A DNA stretch of 64,000 bases from Sulfuricurvum sp. (GCF_030691015.1 NZ_JAUYFF010000008.1:62001-126000); one strand, 5' to 3'; positions 28,173 through 39,202 are shown, counted from the stretch's first letter. The notes: a model not told the origin generated them from the sequence alone. Translations and numbers: made by a program.

Positions 28173-29390
28173 ATGCACACATTCTCTGATTCTCTCTTGA
28201 GTAAAAAACAAAACTATTTTCTCTCTCAACCCCACCAGCCATTTTTCGTCTTCGGTCTATTGTGGGCGATCGTTTCGATGGTTCTTTTTACCCTTTCCCA
28301 TAAAGGGATTATTACCCTAAGTCTGAGCGAAAACGAGTTTCACCTTTATACCCTTTCATTTTTAGTATTTGCTCAATTTTTTCACGGCTTTTTATTTACG
28401 ACATTTCCCCGTTTTTGTACCGCTATGGCCATCCCGAAAGAGGTCTATGTCCGAATCGTTTGGCTCTATCAGATCGGAGGCGTTCTCTTTATCGCAGGGG
28501 CATTTCTTTCGGAGTGGATGGTTTTATTCGCAATGTTCAGTGTTTTATTTGCCCACTCTATGGCCATTTTTACCCTCCATTGGGTCTATAAAATCGGTCA
28601 GTCTCCATTGAAACAAGACCCGTATTGGATATTGATTGCCCATGCCATCACGATCGCAGCCCACCTTTTTTGGATAATCGCGTACGGGGTCAATCTGATA
28701 GGGGGGATTCACGATTGGTTTTCGCTGATTACACCGATTATCGTCAATTTCTTTTTCATTTTTCTCACCTTCTCGGTGGCTCAGCGTATGATCCCTTTTT
28801 TCAGCCATTCGCAAGAACCTAAAAGTGACCATTTCGTAAAAATCGTTTTTAGCGCTTTAATCGTAAAAACCCTCTTCGCGATGGTTGCTTTTACCTTAGG
28901 AGAAGCCCTTATCAGCACCCTCCTCGCCCTCTATCTGTTTCGTGAATTTTTGCGTTGGAAACTCCACCCCTTTCATTCTCCGGCTATTGTATGGATACTT
29001 CATCTGGCACTGTTTTGGCTTCCTATAGGGCTTTTCATCGGATCACTGACCCAAATCGCTGAAATGCTATACGGCATATCTTTCTTATTTGCAGGTACCC
29101 ACCTTCTTGTACTCGGTTTTTTGACAACGGTACTGATCGGATTTGGGACTCGGGTAACGCTCGGGCATTCAGGGCAGTCACCTCATGCAGACAACCTTTC
29201 GATAGCCCTCTTTTGGTGGACACAACTCCTTGTCATCAGCCGCTTCGCCCTCTCTGTCGACACGGCTCTGGGAAGTTCTCACGGATGGATTTTTGATGCT
29301 ACGGCGTTTGCGTGGATTGTCTTGTTCGTTGTATGGGGCGGACGGTACGGAAAAACCTTGATTTTCGGGAAACCTACTCGGACACATTAA
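28173..29390 (+). CDS. nnrS: NnrS family protein
   Basis: A 405-residue membrane protein with about 12 hydrophobic segments and the N-terminal QPHQPFFVFGLLW motif of NnrS. NnrS is a haem- and copper-containing protein that reduces nitrosative stress by limiting NO-iron-thiol complexes. ATG follows ATAAGGAA. An FNR/NnrR-type box lies upstream. It faces the nor operon across the HPP and Rrf2 genes, so the region as a whole handles nitric oxide. Confidence 0.9.
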   Translation: MHTFSDSLLSKKQNYFLSQPHQPFFVFGLLWAIVSMVLFTLSHKGIITLSLSENEFHLYTLSFLVFAQFFHGFLFTTFPRFCTAMAIPKEVYVRIVWLYQIGGVLFIAGAFLSEWMVLFAMFSVLFAHSMAIFTLHWVYKIGQSPLKQDPYWILIAHAITIAAHLFWIIAYGVNLIGGIHDWFSLITPIIVNFFFIFLTFSVAQRMIPFFSHSQEPKSDHFVKIVFSALIVKTLFAMVAFTLGEALISTLLALYLFREFLRWKLHPFHSPAIVWILHLALFWLPIGLFIGSLTQIAEMLYGISFLFAGTHLLVLGFLTTVLIGFGTRVTLGHSGQSPHADNLSIALFWWTQLLVISRFALSVDTALGSSHGWIFDATAFAWIVLFVVWGGRYGKTLIFGKPTRTH

Positions 29391-29865
29391 TCTTTTTTTG
29401 TAGTTTATCGATACTGATACCAACCAGTATAAGCGCTATAAGACCGATAAAAAGAGGCCAAATCAAATGAAGGGATAAGTGACCCTGAGTAACAATCAAA
29501 AAATTTGCTCCTGCGGGAGGATGAACCACTTTTAGCAAATGCATCATCATAATGGTTATCCCCAACCCTATACCTATAGGAAGCCATCCGCCTGTCGTAT
29601 ATTCTAGAACACACAGCCCAATCACAGTCGAAATAAAATATCCGCCGAATATGTTTAAGGGTCTTGAAAAAGGGCTATGCGGTGCGCTAAACAAAAGTAC
29701 CGCTGTGGCTCCGAAAGGGGCAATAATCATCAGCATATTTGCTTTTTCTGCAAGTAACCCGATCAAGGAAAGACCTAAAAATGCCCCTACTCCGGCTAAA
29801 ACACTTTCTGTATAATGAAGATTTAGTTTTTTTGTTTTATGCATCTCTAGCTCGCTGTAACTCAT
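29374..29865 (-). CDS. HPP-family membrane protein
   Basis: A 163-residue protein with four to five hydrophobic segments and the signature KVVHPPAGAN near residues 110-120 of the HPP family, plus APFGATAVLLF near 50. HPP proteins have been linked to nitrite transport in cyanobacteria and plastids, which would suit this nitrogen-oxide neighbourhood, but the function here is inference. It overlaps the end of nnrS by 17 bases on the opposite strand and is divergent from the Rrf2 gene. Confidence 0.82.
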   Translation of the reverse strand: MSYSELEMHKTKKLNLHYTESVLAGVGAFLGLSLIGLLAEKANMLMIIAPFGATAVLLFSAPHSPFSRPLNIFGGYFISTVIGLCVLEYTTGGWLPIGIGLGITIMMMHLLKVVHPPAGANFLIVTQGHLSLHLIWPLFIGLIALILVGISIDKLQKKINVSE

Positions 29866-29913
29866 TTTTTTTTAAAATACTACCATAAAGTAGACTAATG
29901 CGATATCGAAAGT

Positions 29914-29937
29914 AAATTAGGTTAAAATACCTTATTT
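29914..29937 (+). promoter_or_regulatory. Candidate operator overlapping the Rrf2 promoter
   Basis: AAATTAGG (29914-29921) and CCTTATTT (29930-29937) form an inverted repeat with one mismatch and an 8-base centre, TTAAAATA. The centre contains the TAAAAT -10-like hexamer of the Rrf2 gene, whose ATG is at 29955. A dimeric regulator bound here would block the gene's own promoter, as is common for Rrf2-type proteins. Confidence 0.5.
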
Positions 29938-29954
29938 AAATCGGAGAGCAAGCC

Positions 29955-30368
29955 ATGCATTTTTCCAAAACTGCCGAATACGCTATCCGTGTATTGAGCT
30001 ATCTGCACCGATACAATGAGACGTCCCATTCTGTCAATGTACTCCATAAAGAACTTGGTCTTCCATACAAATATCTGACCAAACTGATGACGGAACTGGT
30101 CAAAAAAGGACTGGTTTCCGCTTCCCGCGGACGTGAGGGGGGGCTAAGTCTCGCTAAAAGCGCGGATGCCATACGTTTGTGCGACATTCTCGAAGCTATC
30201 GGAGAATCGCTCGAACCCGATCATTGCATATTAGGATTTGAAAAATGTGACGCTTCGAACCCCTGTGCCCTGCATGATCAATGGGCACCGCCAAAAGCGA
30301 TGATCGAAGAGATGCTCACCAACACCACCTTAGCCTCTCTTATTCTAAACAAAGAGACAAAATTATAG
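29955..30368 (+). CDS. Rrf2-family iron-sulfur regulator (NsrR-like)
   Basis: A 137-residue Rrf2 protein with an N-terminal winged helix (MHFSKTAEYAIRVLSYL; recognition region LPYKYLTKLM) and three cysteines C91-x6-C98-x5-C104 that fit an iron-sulfur ligand set. NsrR, the NO-sensing member, has a similar spacing, and the gene lies between nnrS/HPP and norQDBC, so NO-responsive control of the cluster is likely. The exact subtype (NsrR, IscR or other) is not proven. ATG follows CGGAGAG. Confidence 0.82.
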   Translation: MHFSKTAEYAIRVLSYLHRYNETSHSVNVLHKELGLPYKYLTKLMTELVKKGLVSASRGREGGLSLAKSADAIRLCDILEAIGESLEPDHCILGFEKCDASNPCALHDQWAPPKAMIEEMLTNTTLASLILNKETKL

Positions 30369-30370
30369 GA

Positions 30371-31162
30371 CTAGACATTTAGACTTTTTGTAAAATGCAA
30401 CGATATCAGTTTTTCAAGCACCTCTAAAACATCCTCTTCATCACTAAGCGATTCTACAATCGAATGGATACACGCCTGATAGGGATCAAACCCTTTTGTA
30501 ATTAATTTTCCCGCATAAATGAGGAGTCGTGTTGATACCGCTTCTTGAATATCACAATCCCCTAATCGGCGGATTTCACCCGCGATATCGACCAATTTCT
30601 GAGCTATTTTTTCATCAATTCCGCTCTCTTGCATCAGTACTTTCTTTTCAACATCTGCCTTCGGATAATCAAAGCTCAAGGAGATAAATCGCTGCTTGGT
30701 ACTGGGTTTCATCCCTTTTAAAACATTCTGATAACCGGGATTGTAGGAGACAACCAGCATAAAATCAGGATGAGCTTCGATCACTTCACCCGTTCGGTCA
30801 ATCGGTAAAACTCTGCGATAATCGGCAAGGGAGTGCAACACGACCGTCGTATCTTTTCGGGCTTCAATGATTTCATCCAGATAGCAGATCCCGCCGTTTC
30901 GTACCGCTTTGGTCAGCGGCCCGTCTTGCCAATACGTCCCGTTTTCATCAATTAAGTGTCGCCCTACCAAATCCGCGGCACTTAAATCATCATGGCACAC
31001 TACGGTATAAATTTCCCGTCCCAACATCTCCCCCATCGCTTCGATAAAGCGAGTTTTTCCGCACCCTGTCGGCCCTTTAATCAAAATCGGGAGGTTCATC
31101 CCCTCAGCAGCCTTAAAAAGCTCAACCTCATTGGATTGAGGCAAGTAGTATGTTTTAGACAT
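30371..31162 (-). CDS. norQ: NO reductase activation ATPase NorQ
   Basis: A 263-residue MoxR/CbbQ-type AAA+ ATPase with Walker A GPTGCGKT near residue 32, Walker B CYLDEI near 95 and the sensor region SYNPGYQ. NorQ works with NorD to insert the non-haem iron into NorB. Two adjacent ATG codons exist; the second (31162) has better spacing to AAAGGA. It is the last gene of norC-norB-norD-norQ and ends 3 bases after the convergent Rrf2 gene. Confidence 0.9.
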   Translation of the reverse strand: MSKTYYLPQSNEVELFKAAEGMNLPILIKGPTGCGKTRFIEAMGEMLGREIYTVVCHDDLSAADLVGRHLIDENGTYWQDGPLTKAVRNGGICYLDEIIEARKDTTVVLHSLADYRRVLPIDRTGEVIEAHPDFMLVVSYNPGYQNVLKGMKPSTKQRFISLSFDYPKADVEKKVLMQESGIDEKIAQKLVDIAGEIRRLGDCDIQEAVSTRLLIYAGKLITKGFDPYQACIHSIVESLSDEEDVLEVLEKLISLHFTKSLNV

Positions 31163-31171
31163 CATGTTCCT

Positions 31172-32938
31172 TTATTTGGTTAAATTCATATAGATTTCGG
31201 GTAAAACTTTGGGTAATTTCTTGGCATCGCGTATGAGGGCATACGAATTTCTCCCAAAAAGATAGGGAAGATACTCTTTTGCCTCGATATCAATCGTTAT
31301 GCAAAAAGGGGTGATCCCTTTTTTCTTCACCTCTTCAATCGCCTTTTTCGTGTCTTCGATCCCGTAACGGCCATCATATCGATCGACATCATTCGGTTTT
31401 CCGTCACTAAGGATCAGAAGAAGCTTATTCGCACTCTGCTGTTTCTCCAATATCTTGGCACTCTCTCGTATCCCCGCACCGAGCCGTGTGTAATATCCCG
31501 GCTTAATGGCATCAATGCGGCCGCGAATGTCGTCATTGTATTTTTCTTTGAAATTTTTAATAATATGGAAGTTCACCTTTGTATTTTTGATCGAAGAAAA
31601 GGTATAGATAGCAAATCGGTCTTGCAGTCTGTAGAGTGATTCGGAAAATACCATAAGCGAATCTTTTATCATATCAATGACACGTATCTCTTGCGTGATC
31701 CCCGCTTCGGTCGAGAGTGAGACATCGGCCAAAATCAGTGTCGACATATCCCTCATTTTTCGCTCATACGTTTCAAAAAATCGTTGGGGATGGTTTGAAC
31801 GATTTTGATGGCCTTTATAATCGATCCACGTATCGATGTTGATCTCATCGCCATAGGGGAGATTGTCCCGTTTGATCCTATCAAGCTCCATCAGGTCGAG
31901 TTCGCTTTGAATACGGCGCATCATTTTTTCCAGCCGTTTCGGTAAAGCAATCGGTTCCGTATGTATCGAAATAAAGGGTTTAATGCACACATAATTCTTG
32001 AGATAGACCTCTTTTTTATAGTCCCACTCATCGATAAAATGCCCTTTTCCTAGCGGGTATTCTTCAATACTGTTCGCAGATATATCCAAGTCCATTTTAA
32101 GTCGTGCAGAGAGGTTGGCATCCTTTTGTCCCAGCGTAATCTCATCTAAATCTTCGGCATTGTAGAGAGCATCCTCGTCATAACTGTCATTTTCCTGTCG
32201 GTCTACCTTCACCTGTTCCATCAGGCTCATAATGGACTCGGGTAAAAACATTAAAAGACCGTCCGTCTCTTTTTTATCATCAATCTGTTCGGATTTCTTC
32301 TTCATCTGCAAGGTTTCACTCTTGCGCTGTTCATCATTTTGTCTTTGAACTTCCTCTTCATCATCGCTATCAAGGAGTTTATTAGCACTAGAGAGAGAGG
32401 GATATATCCATAAAGGGTTGGGATAATTACCCGCTGATGAGCCTTCGAGGGAAGATTCAATCGTGGATAATTCCGGATAATGATTGAGTAGATACTGGTG
32501 CGCATAGGTATAAAATTCTCTAAAACCGGCGTATTTTTTGATAAGCACTCTCACACCTTTTTGATTTTCAGCTTCTCTATTTGAACCTTTGATGTTTACC
32601 TGTGTCAATAAGGCAACGAGCCAATAGTAGTGCATCTCATTATGTGTTTTAAGGGGAAAATAGCCTAAAGAGGCAGGAAGGTAAAGCCCTTTTTCATCTT
32701 GCCAAGGAAGAAAAAAAGTTTCCCCGTTTCCTGAAATCTTTTCGAGCAGTGTTCTTGAGGTTTTTATGGATCTTTTGTCGGTAATATGAAGTTCTTTCCC
32801 TTTGTCACCCCCTAAGAGGTGATAAAATAGTTTGAGTGTTTTGTTTATATCACTAAAGAGGATTTCTTCTTTTTTATGTATTCGAGAGACTTTTTTTGTT
32901 AAATACTTGTCCCAGAATTTACCGACCTTTTCATCCAT
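31172..32938 (-). CDS. norD: NO reductase activation protein NorD
   Basis: A 588-residue protein with a C-terminal von Willebrand A domain (about 390-585) whose metal-ion-dependent adhesion site DVSLS is intact (LILADVSLSTEAG), followed by LILSDGKPND. The long N-terminal part is typical of NorD. With NorQ it matures cytochrome-c-dependent NO reductase. A charged, low-complexity stretch (about 205-240) separates the regions. It lies 8 bases downstream of norB. Confidence 0.9.
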   Translation of the reverse strand: MDEKVGKFWDKYLTKKVSRIHKKEEILFSDINKTLKLFYHLLGGDKGKELHITDKRSIKTSRTLLEKISGNGETFFLPWQDEKGLYLPASLGYFPLKTHNEMHYYWLVALLTQVNIKGSNREAENQKGVRVLIKKYAGFREFYTYAHQYLLNHYPELSTIESSLEGSSAGNYPNPLWIYPSLSSANKLLDSDDEEEVQRQNDEQRKSETLQMKKKSEQIDDKKETDGLLMFLPESIMSLMEQVKVDRQENDSYDEDALYNAEDLDEITLGQKDANLSARLKMDLDISANSIEEYPLGKGHFIDEWDYKKEVYLKNYVCIKPFISIHTEPIALPKRLEKMMRRIQSELDLMELDRIKRDNLPYGDEINIDTWIDYKGHQNRSNHPQRFFETYERKMRDMSTLILADVSLSTEAGITQEIRVIDMIKDSLMVFSESLYRLQDRFAIYTFSSIKNTKVNFHIIKNFKEKYNDDIRGRIDAIKPGYYTRLGAGIRESAKILEKQQSANKLLLILSDGKPNDVDRYDGRYGIEDTKKAIEEVKKKGITPFCITIDIEAKEYLPYLFGRNSYALIRDAKKLPKVLPEIYMNLTK

Positions 32939-32946
32939 TTGAGTCC

Positions 32947-34329
<1,383 letters not shown>

Positions 34330-34776
34330 TTATCCTTTAATATTTGGTGGCCACTCTTGGTTATTAACACGAGATGTCCAAATCAAGAAATCTGCAAGAT
34401 TATTGACTTGTTCTTGTGTTAGGTGAAACTGCGGCATTTTTCTTCTATCAGGAGTGTCTAAAGGTTGCGCTGCCATCCATCCTGCTAAATAGGTTTTAAA
34501 GGCCTGCTCATCACTTGCGCCTAAACGTTGGAAAGCATTTCCTAATTCCGGAGCGTAATAAGCACCTTCGCCCATGATAGTATGACAACCGACACAGTTG
34601 TTATTCTCCCATACTTGTTTACCAAGAGCCACGGATTCAGTAATTTTGTCATCATGGCTTAATTCCGGAATTTTTTGAACCGTATCAACGGTAAGTCCGG
34701 CAAATACTAATATCGCGAAAAGACCACCGCCAAAGTAAATATTTCTGGCCATATTTTTGGTAATACGCTCACTCAT
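34330..34776 (-). CDS. norC: Nitric oxide reductase cytochrome c subunit NorC
   Basis: A 148-residue protein with an N-terminal membrane anchor (about residues 13-30) and a periplasmic c-type haem domain with CVGCH at 61-65 and a distal Met in PQFHLTQEQ-adjacent RRKMPQF. It delivers electrons to NorB. It is the first gene of the norCBDQ operon; ATG is preceded by a GGGGG-containing site. The upstream 200 bases contain candidate regulator sites shared with the divergent gene. Confidence 0.93.
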   Translation of the reverse strand: MSERITKNMARNIYFGGGLFAILVFAGLTVDTVQKIPELSHDDKITESVALGKQVWENNNCVGCHTIMGEGAYYAPELGNAFQRLGASDEQAFKTYLAGWMAAQPLDTPDRRKMPQFHLTQEQVNNLADFLIWTSRVNNQEWPPNIKG

Positions 34777-34872
34777 TTCAACCCCCGTCTATTATTCTAC
34801 CAATAAGTAGTAATTGAAATAGTATCAAAAAATATTTAATTCTACCTTTGTATAGTAATTATTTTTGGCGAA

Positions 34873-34893
34873 AAGGATAAATATCCTATCCTT
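34873..34893. promoter_or_regulatory. Inverted repeat between norC and the divergent sensor gene
   Basis: AAGGATA (34873-34879) and TATCCTT (34887-34893) are exact inverted copies around 7 bases, and a nested GGATA/TATCC pair overlaps them. It contains AAGG-N8-CCTA, the same core read on the minus strand of the putative Rrf2 operator at 29914-29937. It may be a binding site for that regulator controlling norC (start 34776) or the divergent gene. Confidence 0.4.
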
Positions 34894-34982
34894 AAAAATA
34901 TGCCCTACCTTCAAATTCTCTCTCGCTCTTAAACCATTGAGTGCTAAAACTTAAATTGAAAATTCAGATAAGGAGAGTTTTC

Positions 34983-35843
34983 ATGAAACGGATCATCAGT
35001 ATCTACACCGAACACAAAAATAGTATTCAATATTATCTCCGCAATACGATGGAAAATTTTCATCCCCTCTCAAACGATCCCAAAGATATGCGTCGTTTTT
35101 TCGAGTCTGAAAAGGCAGCCGAAGTTATCTACAGCGTCAATGAGGCATTTACACAATACACACCCAGTTTTGGGAGAAATTACATTGATGAAGAACGTAA
35201 CGGAACCGATAAATCTTTTTATTTCAAATGGGTCAGCTTTGCAGAAGAATCTATCCATATCAGCAACCCCTACCTCCATCATGTAACGGGACTCCCTACC
35301 CTTACAGCCGTCAAACGGGAGAATAATCACTATCTTATTGCCGATTTCGATATGCTAAAGCTTCTCGAAGAGCTTCGTCTGATCGAACACAACAGTGCGT
35401 ATGAGCAAATCAACCGATTGGTCATGGGTATCGGCGGATTATTACTGGGGCTTGTCTCTATCTTTTTAATCTTTTACGGTGCCTATATTTTTTATCATAT
35501 GCTCATCTCTCCCTATTCTGGGGAAGTGGTTATGCATGAGATCTTTACCTCCATTATTTCCATTACTATCGGTCTTGCCATCTATGATTTGGCCAAGACC
35601 CTTATTGAAAATGAGGTACTTTTCAAAACTTTTAATTACGGAAATGATCTTCAGAATAAAACGCTGAGTAAATTTTTGACCTCTATCATTATTGCCCTCT
35701 CTATTGAGTCATTAATGGCGGTATTCAAAATTGTACTGGATGATTACGGCAAACTGATCAATGCTTTTTATCTGATCATCGGAGTAACGTTGCTTATTGT
35801 CGGAACCGGAATTTATAACCACTTATCCCGCCAAAACAAATAA
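34983..35843 (+). CDS. Cache-like sensor protein with 4-TM C-terminal domain, copy 1
   Basis: A 286-residue protein. Residues 1-140 look like a PDC/Cache sensor core (FYFKWVSFAEESIHISNPYLHHVTG, then VKRENNHYLIADFDM). Four hydrophobic helices follow at about 150-175, 190-215, 235-255 and 262-283, with the motif AIYDLAKTLIE and SIIIALSIESLM. No kinase, GGDEF or chemotaxis output is present and there is no N-terminal membrane helix. A clear paralogue is encoded at 48.7-49.6 kb. ATG 34983 follows AAGGAGAG. I do not recognise a function; its place beside nor and a diguanylate cyclase suggests sensing. Confidence 0.7.
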   Translation: MKRIISIYTEHKNSIQYYLRNTMENFHPLSNDPKDMRRFFESEKAAEVIYSVNEAFTQYTPSFGRNYIDEERNGTDKSFYFKWVSFAEESIHISNPYLHHVTGLPTLTAVKRENNHYLIADFDMLKLLEELRLIEHNSAYEQINRLVMGIGGLLLGLVSIFLIFYGAYIFYHMLISPYSGEVVMHEIFTSIISITIGLAIYDLAKTLIENEVLFKTFNYGNDLQNKTLSKFLTSIIIALSIESLMAVFKIVLDDYGKLINAFYLIIGVTLLIVGTGIYNHLSRQNK

Positions 35844-35935
35844 GCAAGAGAGTGAGATTTTTATCTGACTATTTTCTGATATAATTTATGAAATTTTGAA
35901 TAACCATTCAGTTTAGAAGTCAAAGGGCTAGTAGT

Positions 35936-37867
35936 ATGAAAGCGTTAAAAGATTTCCTTAGTGAATACTTTGCCAATAAGCGAATACAACAAACCCCTTA
36001 TTACCTTATTGCGCTCCTTTCATTTAATATGTTTGTTGTCGTCATGTTCACAATCATTCTCTTGTATAACCTCGGCTTTAACCGTCAAAAAGACCGCTTG
36101 CAAGAACTTGTCTCTACCCAAGCCGTTATGATTCATGTCGTGGCGCAACAAGAGTTTCTTCTCCACAAAAATCTCTCTAGCGAAATGAAAAAAAGAGTCG
36201 CCGAGGATATTATTCGAAAAGTATCACAAGCCCATTACGGATATGCGGGATTTGGAAAGACAGGAGAGTTTACCCTCGGAAAACGTGACGGCGACAAAAT
36301 TCAGTTTTTGATCAAACAGCGTCATTATAAAATGGAGAAACCGACTCCCGTACTCTGGAACTCTCATCTGGGTGAGCCTATGCGGCGGGCTTTACAAGGG
36401 GTTAAAGGGGTCGATGTCACCTACGATTATCGAGGAGCCGTCGTTCTGGCGGCCTATGTGCCGATAGAAGATATGAACTGGGGGTTAGTCGCAAAAATCG
36501 ATCTCGCTGAAATACGTGCTCCCTATATCGAAGCGGCGCAATACGCACTAGGATTGACGATTTTGTTAGCCTTGACCGGTAGTGTCATATTTTGGTATTT
36601 TCTCCATCCTTTAGTACAAAATATCGAAGATTCACGCCGCTTTAACCGCATTTTGATTGAAAATTCTTCTACCGGATTGGCTTTGTGCACCTTCAATGGG
36701 GAAATTATCGATGCCAATACCAGCTTTTTGGACATTATTGGTTTGAATGACGACGAAGCGAACCATCTCAATTATTTTGATCTGATCGCAGACGAACTCC
36801 GCGATCAAGAAAAAAAATATCTCAATACCCTTAAAAAAACCGGCTCTATCACCCCGTATGAAAGTATCTTTATCAATGTGTATCACGAGCGTATTTCTGT
36901 AAAAGTTGCGGGCAAGCTTATTTCGATGAAAGGATTATCCTATATCTGGCTGAGTGTCGACAATATTCAAGAGTATAAAATCAGAGAAGCGGAACTTCTA
37001 TTGTCCGATGCGGTATTCCACAATACTTCCGAAGTAATTTTTATAACGGATGCGTCTAAAAATATTATCAAAGTCAATGAAGCCTTTATCACTGTAACAG
37101 GATTTACGTTCGACGAGGTCGCGGGAAAAAATCCCAGAATTTTCAAATCGGGAAAACACGACTCTCAATTTTATGAAGAGATATTCCTTGAGGTCAACGC
37201 AACAGGTAAATGGCACGGCGAAATATGGAATAAACGAAAAAATGGAGAGATTTATCCCTCATTGCAAAGTATCTCGGCTATTCATGATGAAAATGGACAT
37301 CTCATACGCTATGTGGCGGTAATGAGTGACATTAGCCTCCAAAAAGCGTATGAGGAGCAACTGCTCATCGATTCCCATCATGATAGTTTGACAGGATTAC
37401 CGAACCGCCTCTTTTTCAATCAAATGCTAAGTCAGACACTGGCCAGATCGGAACGGGGAAATAAGACATTCGCCCTCTTTTTTATCGATCTCAATCAATT
37501 CAAAGAGGTCAACGATACCTACGGGCATGAATGCGGCGATAAGCTGTTAGAAGCCGTAGCGGAGAGATTGAAGGAAAATATACGGATTGATGACTTTGTA
37601 GCCCGCTTAGGGGGGGATGAATTTACCGTTATTTTTGAATCCATCCAACACCCTGCGGAAGCAATCACCGTTGCGAAAATCCTTATAGAGAAAGCAAAAC
37701 GACCTCTTATCGTTGATGAGTGCACTATCATCCCCTCCATCAGTATCGGCATTGCTTTTTACCCGGGACACGGCACAGATGGATCAACACTCCTCAAATG
37801 TGCCGACCAAGCGATGTATCATGCGAAGCATCAAACAAGCGAACATTACTTTATCTACGGTACATAA
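35936..37867 (+). CDS. Membrane diguanylate cyclase with Cache and PAS domains
   Basis: A 643-residue protein: TM1 near residues 25-45, a periplasmic Cache-type domain (about 50-195; AHYGYAGFGKTGE and AAYVPIEDMNWGLVAKID), TM2 near 200-222, two PAS domains (about 235-345 and 350-470) and a GGDEF domain (about 475-640) with RLGGDEF. No EAL domain follows, so it is a likely cyclic-di-GMP synthase. ATG follows AAAGGGC. The frame ends 9 bases before the convergent polymerase gene. Confidence 0.9.
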   Translation: MKALKDFLSEYFANKRIQQTPYYLIALLSFNMFVVVMFTIILLYNLGFNRQKDRLQELVSTQAVMIHVVAQQEFLLHKNLSSEMKKRVAEDIIRKVSQAHYGYAGFGKTGEFTLGKRDGDKIQFLIKQRHYKMEKPTPVLWNSHLGEPMRRALQGVKGVDVTYDYRGAVVLAAYVPIEDMNWGLVAKIDLAEIRAPYIEAAQYALGLTILLALTGSVIFWYFLHPLVQNIEDSRRFNRILIENSSTGLALCTFNGEIIDANTSFLDIIGLNDDEANHLNYFDLIADELRDQEKKYLNTLKKTGSITPYESIFINVYHERISVKVAGKLISMKGLSYIWLSVDNIQEYKIREAELLLSDAVFHNTSEVIFITDASKNIIKVNEAFITVTGFTFDEVAGKNPRIFKSGKHDSQFYEEIFLEVNATGKWHGEIWNKRKNGEIYPSLQSISAIHDENGHLIRYVAVMSDISLQKAYEEQLLIDSHHDSLTGLPNRLFFNQMLSQTLARSERGNKTFALFFIDLNQFKEVNDTYGHECGDKLLEAVAERLKENIRIDDFVARLGGDEFTVIFESIQHPAEAITVAKILIEKAKRPLIVDECTIIPSISIGIAFYPGHGTDGSTLLKCADQAMYHAKHQTSEHYFIYGT

Positions 37868-37876
37868 CCGATACAT

Positions 37877-39142
37877 TTACAGTTCTCCTCCGCCGCGCAC
37901 GATATCCATCCCGTATTTATCCCTCATCTTCGTCACCGCATCGGTAAGGCTGCGCATTTTGGTATCGTTTTGGATTTCAAGCAAATCAAAACTTTTCGGA
38001 TCATGATGGGTAAACTTGGTCGCACTCATCGCGATATAGCGAACACGGATATGGGGATGGATATCCAACTCTTTAAACTTCTCCGTGGCAAAAGCGTGTA
38101 AAAACGTTTCGTTGAACAGACGGTAGAGGGTGTATTGTTTTTTGGAACTTCCCCAATTCTCATACCCCAAGGAAAAAGAGTAGGTGGTGGGGTTCACCCC
38201 CAGCTTCATAATCGTATGGCTCCAATGACGCACCAAAATATGGATACGCCGATAGAGTTCACTTCGCTCTTGGATAGGGTGATCCATCGAGCGCGATATC
38301 CCAATCCCTTTGCGGGAACGGCTGGGCTGAATCTGCTCGTTGTCCTCACCTCTGAGACGTGCGTAAAGATCCCTCCCCTGATTTCCCCACGATTGTATCA
38401 ACGTATCCGATTTCCATGCATCCCCGATGGTTTTGATGCCATAGCGCTCCATCTTGAGGGAGAACGCTTTGCCGACACCGGGGAAATCGCCTATGGGGAT
38501 ATTTTTGACAAACAATTCGATCTCAGAACGCCGAACGACCCGAACACCGTAGGGTTTGGCCGCAGAGGTGGCTAGTTTGGCGATCCACTTGGAACTGCTT
38601 GCACCGATAGAAACGGGAAGGTTGAACTCCATGGTAATCCGGTTTCGAAGGTCTCGAATAAAATCATACGTATCAGCATCATCAATCCATCCGCCCAGAT
38701 CGCCGAACATCTCATCGATGCTGTACTGCTCCATTACGGGGACTACGGTAGAGAGGTACTCCATCAGTTCATAACTCATCGTATGATAAAGAAGGTGGTT
38801 AGGAGGGAGGACAATCAAATGGGGACAAAGGCGGAGGGCTTCATGGACGCTCATAGCCGTTTTGATCCCGTAAGCCCGTGCTTCATAGCTTGCCGTCGTA
38901 ATTATCCCCCGTATCGTATCTCCGTCTTTAAAATAGTTACGGCTGTCATGGTCGGCATGAAATAAGGAGGGGACAAAAGCTCCCGAATTTAGGGTCATCA
39001 GTTTTTTATCGCGGGAAGGCTTTTTATCAAAGATAAACGGATCTCCCCGCCCCCCGACGGCAACACATTTACCGTTTAAGGAGGGGTTGCGAACCCGTTC
39101 GCACGAAGCAAAAAAACAATCTAAATCTAAATGGATAATCAT
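37877..39142 (-). CDS. Y-family DNA polymerase (DinB/UmuC type)
   Basis: A 421-residue translesion polymerase. Palm motifs are complete: HLDLDCFFASCE at the N-terminus and YSIDEMFGDLGGW for the catalytic acidic residues, then SIGASSSKWIAKLA, the helix-hairpin-helix GVGKAFSLKMERYGI and a C-terminal little-finger domain. An extra loop (about residues 30-65, RGDPFIFDKKPSRDKK) separates the first strand from the fingers compared with short DinB proteins. It replicates across damaged template; the DinB versus UmuC assignment is open, and no umuD is adjacent. Confidence 0.88.
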   Translation of the reverse strand: MIIHLDLDCFFASCERVRNPSLNGKCVAVGGRGDPFIFDKKPSRDKKLMTLNSGAFVPSLFHADHDSRNYFKDGDTIRGIITTASYEARAYGIKTAMSVHEALRLCPHLIVLPPNHLLYHTMSYELMEYLSTVVPVMEQYSIDEMFGDLGGWIDDADTYDFIRDLRNRITMEFNLPVSIGASSSKWIAKLATSAAKPYGVRVVRRSEIELFVKNIPIGDFPGVGKAFSLKMERYGIKTIGDAWKSDTLIQSWGNQGRDLYARLRGEDNEQIQPSRSRKGIGISRSMDHPIQERSELYRRIHILVRHWSHTIMKLGVNPTTYSFSLGYENWGSSKKQYTLYRLFNETFLHAFATEKFKELDIHPHIRVRYIAMSATKFTHHDPKSFDLLEIQNDTKMRSLTDAVTKMRDKYGMDIVRGGGEL

Positions 39143-39202
39143 AAGAGAGATAATAGAGTGATTTTAGAAAAAACCTCTATTACCTGTCAGATTGACATAG
39201 AA

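Noticed and set aside
34814-34828. TTGAA-N5-ATCAA upstream of norC as an FNR/NnrR box
   Set aside because: The two halves fit, but the spacer is five bases instead of four and the position does not match a -10 hexamer at the expected distance, so I did not annotate it.
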